From: Marsupella aquatica
Taxonomy: Eukaryota; Marchantiophyta
Direction: 5' to 3'
Length of the DNA stretch: 64,000 nucleotides
NCBI GenBank assembly: GCA_973895155.1
Contig: OZ316896.1
Span: 4,402,001-4,466,000, forward strand
In this document: positions 58,342 to 64,000 of the stretch, one piece after another
Layout of the letters: every line of letters starts with the position of its first letter
Position numbering within the stretch: the stretch's first letter is position 1
Notes under the pieces: model-generated
Database searches by the model: none
Seen by the model: only the letters and a program-made list of their open reading frames with translations
What the model was told of the DNA's origin: nothing
Program-made: the position numbers and the translations under genes

Positions 58342-59270
58342 AGGAAGCCTACTTCTTGACCGGCGATTGAAGTTGTTCCATCATGTGCAGAGAAATAGTG
58401 TTCGACATACTCCTAGTGTGGGACCCATTACCCTCCTGGTTAGCGAGAAGGGCATGTACTGAATATGTACTTATTTTGCATGCGAAATTCGACTCTTTCA
58501 AAGACTTGGAATGACTTGGAATGCAGTCGCACAGTTTCAACTTTCAATTTTCAATAAGTGCATGCGCAGATTACCTGGGAGAAAAACGTTTTCAAGGAAC
58601 GAAAATAAGAAAATGAGCCAATTGACTAGTTCTCGACATGCAAAATATCGATATTTCTTTTTTGGATTCTTATTTGAAGAGGCAAAATCAGAAACCTGCG
58701 GGAAGCTGTTTGGATATAGCAGCTCCGCCAATAGTTTTACGCCTGGAGAATTAGCTTCGTACCAAACATTTTCGTCAATCTTCCTTGAAAATTAGCTTCG
58801 TAAACATTTTCAATTCAGACAATTTTGACGGGAAAATATAAAAGTCTTTGTTTACATCCGCTACTATATTCAATTCAAATGGTAGATTGATTACAACCCT
58901 TCGCGTATTCTGGAGGTCGGTTCATAACCACGTATTTTGTGAGGTCAGTTCAACCATCTGATTTATGAGAGCTTATGGAACGATAACCCCATCTACTGTA
59001 AGATTTTATGGGAGCCTATGGAACGATAACCCCATCAACTGTAAGATTTTAAGGGAGCCTATGGAACGATAACCCCATCAACTGTAAGATTTTATGGGAG
59101 CCTATGGAACGAAATGTTTGGTAAATGCTTTTGGACACAGAATGTACCCTTCTTGACTGGCCAGTCTTATACAGATCCCACAATTCCACAAAAGGTTATC
59201 ATTGTTGATTGTTAGTGCGGGCCCTATTTCTACAGACTGGTCTGTACTAGAACTAGAACTAGGGAAGAAT
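58342..59270. other. spacer between convergent GeBP-like and PMS1 genes
   Basis: This 929-bp spacer should hold both 3' UTRs and polyadenylation signals. It contains the 43-bp tandem repeat at 58963-59112. No gene is seen. Confidence 0.7.
58963..59112 (+). repeat. 43-bp tandem repeat, about 3.4 copies
   Basis: The unit GGGAGCCTATGGAACGATAA + CCCCATCAACTGTAAGATTTTAT repeats at a 43-bp period with one or two changes per copy. It lies just past the PMS1 stop codon on its 3' side. Confidence 0.92.
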
Positions 59271-62200
59271 TTACAGCTTCACAGTGGAACCGAAATCAAA
59301 CAAGTGCCGTATGGTGGGCTGTCCGTGCGGACAAGTCAGAGGAGCTTCCAGCTCTGCCAAACGGGACACAACCTGCGGATGTAGAAAAGGTAGAAAAGTT
59401 CAGTACATGATTGTCTGGACCAATAAACACGAAAACTTGACTCGAAATAAAATAAGATTTGGTATAAGTGACATGGTCTCACCTCCTGCATCTCCTTCTT
59501 GCTGAGAGCATCCCCAACCGTTCTGGAAGCCTGGCGCGCTTGGGAAGCAAAAATAGCTCTCAACCGTGATGGACGAGGCAGACAGCTTGAGGAAGTGCAA
59601 GAAAAGTTTGAATGGAGGTGCCTAGCATCACATTTCCAACCTTCGGAAGGTCGACTTGCCAGTAAGCGTATTAGCTCCTTCACATCTGCGAAAATCGGAA
59701 AAGCAAAAGTCACGACTACAGGACATCTGCAAAGTACGCATAATGTGTTAATTGAGGTTCTAAAGGCCCTAACATACCTGGCTCGAATCGCGCGTACAGG
59801 TCTAAACAGGATCAGCAGGCATAAAGGCAATCTCCGAGTGTCAGAAACTAGTGCAAGAATAAATCATTGAAGCAAATACCTTCCACGCCAAGCATGTCAT
59901 TTGTACACAATGGAACAGCAGAGAGATGTAGCTTGTGCCCTCCTGTTCTCTGCCTTTTTCTACGAAAGTCGAAGCCATTCTTCCTGATGTCATTTTCATA
60001 AAACACATTAGATGAAATTACCATGGGAGTAGGAAATCTTGGTTATTTCAACATCTAGAATTAAAACGACCAGATTGTTCTCCAAGGATAACTTAAGCTA
60101 GTTGGATACCAGGGGTGTGGGAGTATTGCCTGCAAATATAACTTTTTTCAATAAAATCAGTCAATTTCAGTAAGTGCTCAGATTAGTCCAAAGTTAAGAT
60201 ATGATTTTCCTGTCTGCATACTTCAGATTCCTGACTCCTGACTGATCCCTTGAAGATATGAATTCATTTATATGCCAACTCAACTTCTTTCCTCGCGGTC
60301 GAAACGAGACAGACCACTCGTATCATGGCAAGGTTCTCGATCAAGAGTTGCGAAAGAGCCAGCGAATGTCTGACAGACAAAGTAATAAAAATAATAATAA
60401 ATGAAAGGTAAGCAAGGAGACCAAGAAAAAACCTGAACGTCTTTAGATGGGTCTCTACAATTACTTGATCTGCAGCATTAACCTCCAAAGGGACTGACCT
60501 GCACACATCTCCAGGAGTAAATACAACAGACCTGCAGCTTGAAGATCGTTGGAGTGATTCTATATCGAGGACAATAGTGATACACAAACACTTTCATGAA
60601 CTCCGCATAGATTGAAATTAACAATCCAGGTAAGAAAATGCACTGATAGTTTCACCTTATCGAATCCATGGCGCAAGGTAGACGCTTACTTGGGAAGGGG
60701 GTGACTATCCAACACAGCAGTCCTCATAATGTGGTCAAAGTTGTAAATTTCATCTGAAGCATGCTGCAGCACGGATGGCAATGTAGGGAGTCAACATCGT
60801 GACAAGGACATCTTAAGAAGCAAACAGGCCAAAGCAGTATGAGTGGTACACACTTAGTTAAGCATTAATAGTCCAGGTTTAACAGACCTGGACAAGGTAC
60901 AATACCTGGTTTAAAATGAATATATCATGATCGAGAGTCACCAGAATGAAACGTAAGTCGAACTGACCAATCACCTGCGTGACACTTTTCATCAGAGTCT
61001 CTGTACACTTGGGGTTCTTCATGTCATCGTTAATTTTTAATGGCGAAGTAAAATATTCTGAAATGACAACGAAAGAAACTAGGATACCTCACTATCGCAA
61101 TATCTTTCGCGAATATAAGATTCCTGAATACTGGAAGCGATTAGGACAAGAAAGAGTCTCTCTTAAAAATCTGCAAATTTGGTTTGGAAATTGAATGTCG
61201 GGCATGGGTATTCCTAGAAACGGTAATTAAAATTCTAGATACAATTCCTTATCGACTTAGCACCTAAAGAAGGCGTGTCAGTAGACGAAGGATCTCTTGT
61301 GTCTAAATCTCATTCAACCTGCGCACAACCCTTACAAGTCCTATCCGTTAACACATAAAAATCTGTGAATGGGGCACCAAAGTAACCTGCATACGCCTGT
61401 AGTCGCTTTTTTCTAATTTCTGTTGCAGCTCCTGAGTGGCAGCTTCAAGTGCTAAACTTTTCTCTGCGGGAGCTTCCGCAATAGAAGCATCGCTTAATGT
61501 TGCGAACGTAAATGATCTGCAGGATATAAGAATAGATGAGAATCTGACTTATTCACGTTCAGGTCCACGTCCACGGTATTTGTCACTCACTCTCAGAATC
61601 CAAACAAAGCGGAAGCTCTAGGCTTTCAAACCAATACCCTTCCACATCTTCCAGTCCTCGAAAGCCAACTTGCAAATCAGTGATAGAACCAACTCAGATT
61701 CGAACAGTTCTGAACAAGTACTCACTTTGTCTTTCTTGATTCCAATAATCTTTCTTTCTTATGATGCCGAAGAAAACCAAGATTAGACAACATCTGCAGT
61801 CTCTCCACATCGAACTTAATAAAAGAGACATCCTTGGGTCGACCGCCAGCTTCCTTCACTTCTGTTGCTGACAACCTGTTAAAGCGAAGGACTGAACTGG
61901 TCTGATTCAATCCTTCTGGTCCTGTAGCCAAAGGCGTTTGCTTTTGTTTCCCGACTTCAAGATCATGTAACTCGTCCGCCTTCCCCTTAACGCATTCAGT
62001 GTGCATAGAAGATACTTTGTCCAGTTCCTCAGCGAGTTGTTGAGGTCTCGTTTCGTCTGGCGATTCACTCGGGACTTCAGCTTGGGAGTCTGGGCTAAAG
62101 TCAGCTACTTTAGCCGTTCCGCCTTCACTATTTCTTCTCAACCTCATTTTCTGCGATCGTAATTTAAGCTTCGAAGACATTGCTCCTTGATGTGCAGAAC

Positions 62201-64000
62201 TCTCGCTTGATTTTTCCGACCCGGTAAACCAACAAGACAAACTAGCCTGTCTTGAACTGTTTGGTTGAGTTTGTTGAAACTGCGAACCAAACAACGATAA
62301 TGGTTAGAAGAATCTCAATCTGAACTAGAGGTGTCAGCTCCTTCGCCTGACGCAAGTCCTCGTTCATGAGTGCCTTGTGGAGAGATGCCACATGATGGCA
62401 AGTACAACATAGTCTTCGCAATTACTGACTGCCTCAACTCTCCGAGGACTACTACTTTCGCATCATCATTAGTTTCGATAGCTGAAGTACCTTTGATGTG
62501 TCCTGGTCAAGATCAACGCCACATGGCTCAAGCCGAGGCCGATGTCGGAAATCTTTGGCAGGTCTCTCCCCTGATTCTTCTAGAGGTCTCTTGCATGTAG
62601 AGACCAATTCAGTGAGCCTGGACTGAAATGTGTTAGGACGTTGTACCTCAAAGGGGGAGGTCCTCGAAGGACCAGCAGAAAGGGAACCACTGGATGATAT
62701 TGCATTGCTTGAGTTTTGTCCGAAAGACTTTAGTCTCAGACTTTGTCGAGAAGGCTTCAGTTTCCAAAAAACTCTGTCACGAGCATTTACATGCTGCTTG
62801 CCGTACTCTGCCGAGTCTGATGATGAAAGAATCGGAACATCCTCCCTTCCGACGTCGACATCTTGTCCTCGACCTCCAGGTGAGTCCTTTCCATACCCTG
62901 CCTGATCAGATGTTGACATTATCCGGGCTTCTTCTTCTCTTTCAACGCCCACATCCTGTTCTAGATCTTCAAATGAGTGCTTTCCATACTCTACCGACTC
63001 AGATGTTGCCATTATCGGGACTTCTTCCCTTTCGACTTCGCCGTCCTGTCCTAGACCTCCACATGAATTACCTCTGTCGGCTTCTGGTTCAATCGTGCCT
63101 CTCATAATTATGTTAGACCTAACTGTAGGTGGCACTGCTTGTTGTCCAGGCCAAGGCTCCACTATTTTCTTCTTCTTCTTCGCACTTGTCGTAGTAGCAT
63201 CCATCACTGGTGCATAGTCTTTCTGTAAAGCAGCTATGAGACCATTCATGAGGTCACCTTCGCTGTGTAATAATACCTTCCGCTTGTCAGGAGATACGTT
63301 GATGTCGTAAGCCGTGGTTGGGAGTGTAAAGTTGATGATCACAATGGGAAACTGCAGCTGGTTGAATGACCTGTACAGTTCGTTCAATACCTTGGCTGCT
63401 TTCGGCATGTCCACGGGCCTGCCATTGATGAAAAAAAACTGGCGATCTCGTGAACCTCGACCACTGCCCGCACTAGGTATTGAAAGAAACCCTTCCACAC
63501 GGCATTCATCAGAAATCGAGAGATCTATCCAGTGCAGGCACTTAATTGTTTTGGTTCCAAAGACTGCAACGACGTTATCCCTCATAGAAAGACTCCCCAG
63601 AGTTTGAACTACAGTGGTACGTCCAGCTTTGCCAGCATTATTGGTGCATAGAAGACGAATTCTCTTAGAGATCAATGCATATGCCTGCAATGAAAGCATG
63701 AACTTCCATATCAGTTGTCGCCGAATCGAAAATTGACATTCACAGAGGTCTCTGAGGCAGCATAAGGTGCATATGGACGCAATTTTAGATTTAAAAAGAC
63801 CCAATACAGGGTAACAAATCTAGGATGGAAGCAACAAACACTTAAAAGACGATTATCGTGGCTCAATGGTTGTGAAATTCACTCCTCTACCGTACAAGTT
63901 GGGTACTCTTCATAATCGGTAGACATGTATTCTTACAGTGTTCATAATGGAGGTTCCTTCACCGTAATTGGTTTGCTACACCTCATACTGCTCATCAAAT
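59271..64000 (-). CDS. PMS1: MutL homologue PMS1 (PMS2-type), 5' end outside window, endonuclease motifs altered
   Basis: Minus-strand exons in the window are 63684-62491, 62279-61726, 61516-61387, 60974-60906, 60763-60690, 60498-60433, 59983-59880, 59685-59483 and 59372-59271 (stop). All have GT-AG sites and consistent phase, giving 831 residues. The ATPase domain proper lies beyond 64,000. Present are the transducer domain (AYALISKRIRLLCTN, DRQFFFINGRPVDMPKAAKV, DINVSPDKRKV), a long disordered linker with three ~30-residue repeats, and the C-terminal dimerisation/endonuclease domain (VIGQFDLRFILVTLDHDIFI). The family endonuclease motif DQHA(X)2E(X)4E reads NQHASDEIYNFD, ACR reads ARQ, and CPHGRP reads CPHGQP. 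PMS1 normally pairs with MLH1 and nicks DNA in mismatch repair. This copy may be a catalytically weak or dead paralogue; the conserved frame argues against a pseudogene. Confidence 0.9.
62800..63075 (-). repeat. three tandem ~93-bp coding repeats in the PMS1 linker
   Basis: Within the large exon, three successive peptides share the pattern (G/D)xGQDVxVxREExxIMxTSDxxxYGKxS: QDGEVEREEVPIMATSESVEYGK, QDVGVEREEEARIMSTSDQAGYGK and QDVDVGREDVPILSSSDSAEYGK. The period is about 30-31 residues, in the disordered linker between ATPase and C-terminal domains. Confidence 0.9.

Overview
The window is nuclear DNA of a land plant, most likely a seed-free one. The left 23.9 kb is tandem 45S ribosomal DNA (18S-ITS1-5.8S-ITS2-26S-IGS). 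The 5.8S has the bryophyte/lycophyte/fern-like form (CTCAGCAACGGATATCTTGG where angiosperms have CTCGG...CTCGG). No 5S gene is visible in the intergenic spacer, which argues against mosses, liverworts and other groups with 5S linked to 45S, and for a seed-free vascular plant such as a lycophyte or fern. The right 40 kb has split genes with short to medium introns.

rDNA, 1-23,928. There is a partial unit A (starting inside 18S), a complete unit B and a unit C truncated in its IGS. The unit length is 8,219 bp, with an IGS of about 2.18 kb. Unit A looks 1,372 bp longer only because of a 100-N gap (5825-5924) whose two sides are identical over 1,272 bp, so this is an unmerged contig overlap. Each unit has two GC-rich subrepeat arrays and one plant-type Pol I initiation motif (TATATGAGGGG). 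The array stops about 30 bp after the third Pol I motif, followed by a displaced 53-bp IGS scrap and then unique DNA.

Flank, 23.9-38.7 kb. This is AT-rich DNA with minisatellites, a tRNA-like SINE, decayed transposons, a candidate minus-strand gene (27.7-28.7 kb), other exon-like islands, and an unrecognised multi-exon plus-strand gene (34.7-37.0 kb) built of repeated Ser/Pro/Lys modules.

MutL region, 38.7-64 kb. MLH1 (plus strand, 15 modelled exons, 38,774-45,268) is intact from the ATPase motifs to the terminal FERC. A PMS1/PMS2-type MutL homologue lies on the minus strand (59,271 to beyond 64,000, nine exons in the window). It keeps reading frame and splice phase throughout, but its endonuclease motifs are altered. 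MLH1 and PMS1 proteins normally pair as MutL-alpha; here their genes lie 14 kb apart in convergent orientation. Between them are minisatellites (46.4-47.8 kb), a decayed LINE ORF2 (49.0-53.0 kb) split by other repeats, one of which carries a 74-bp copy of the IGS around the Pol I start site, and an intronless GeBP/Storekeeper-type (DUF573) transcription-factor gene (56,476-58,341).
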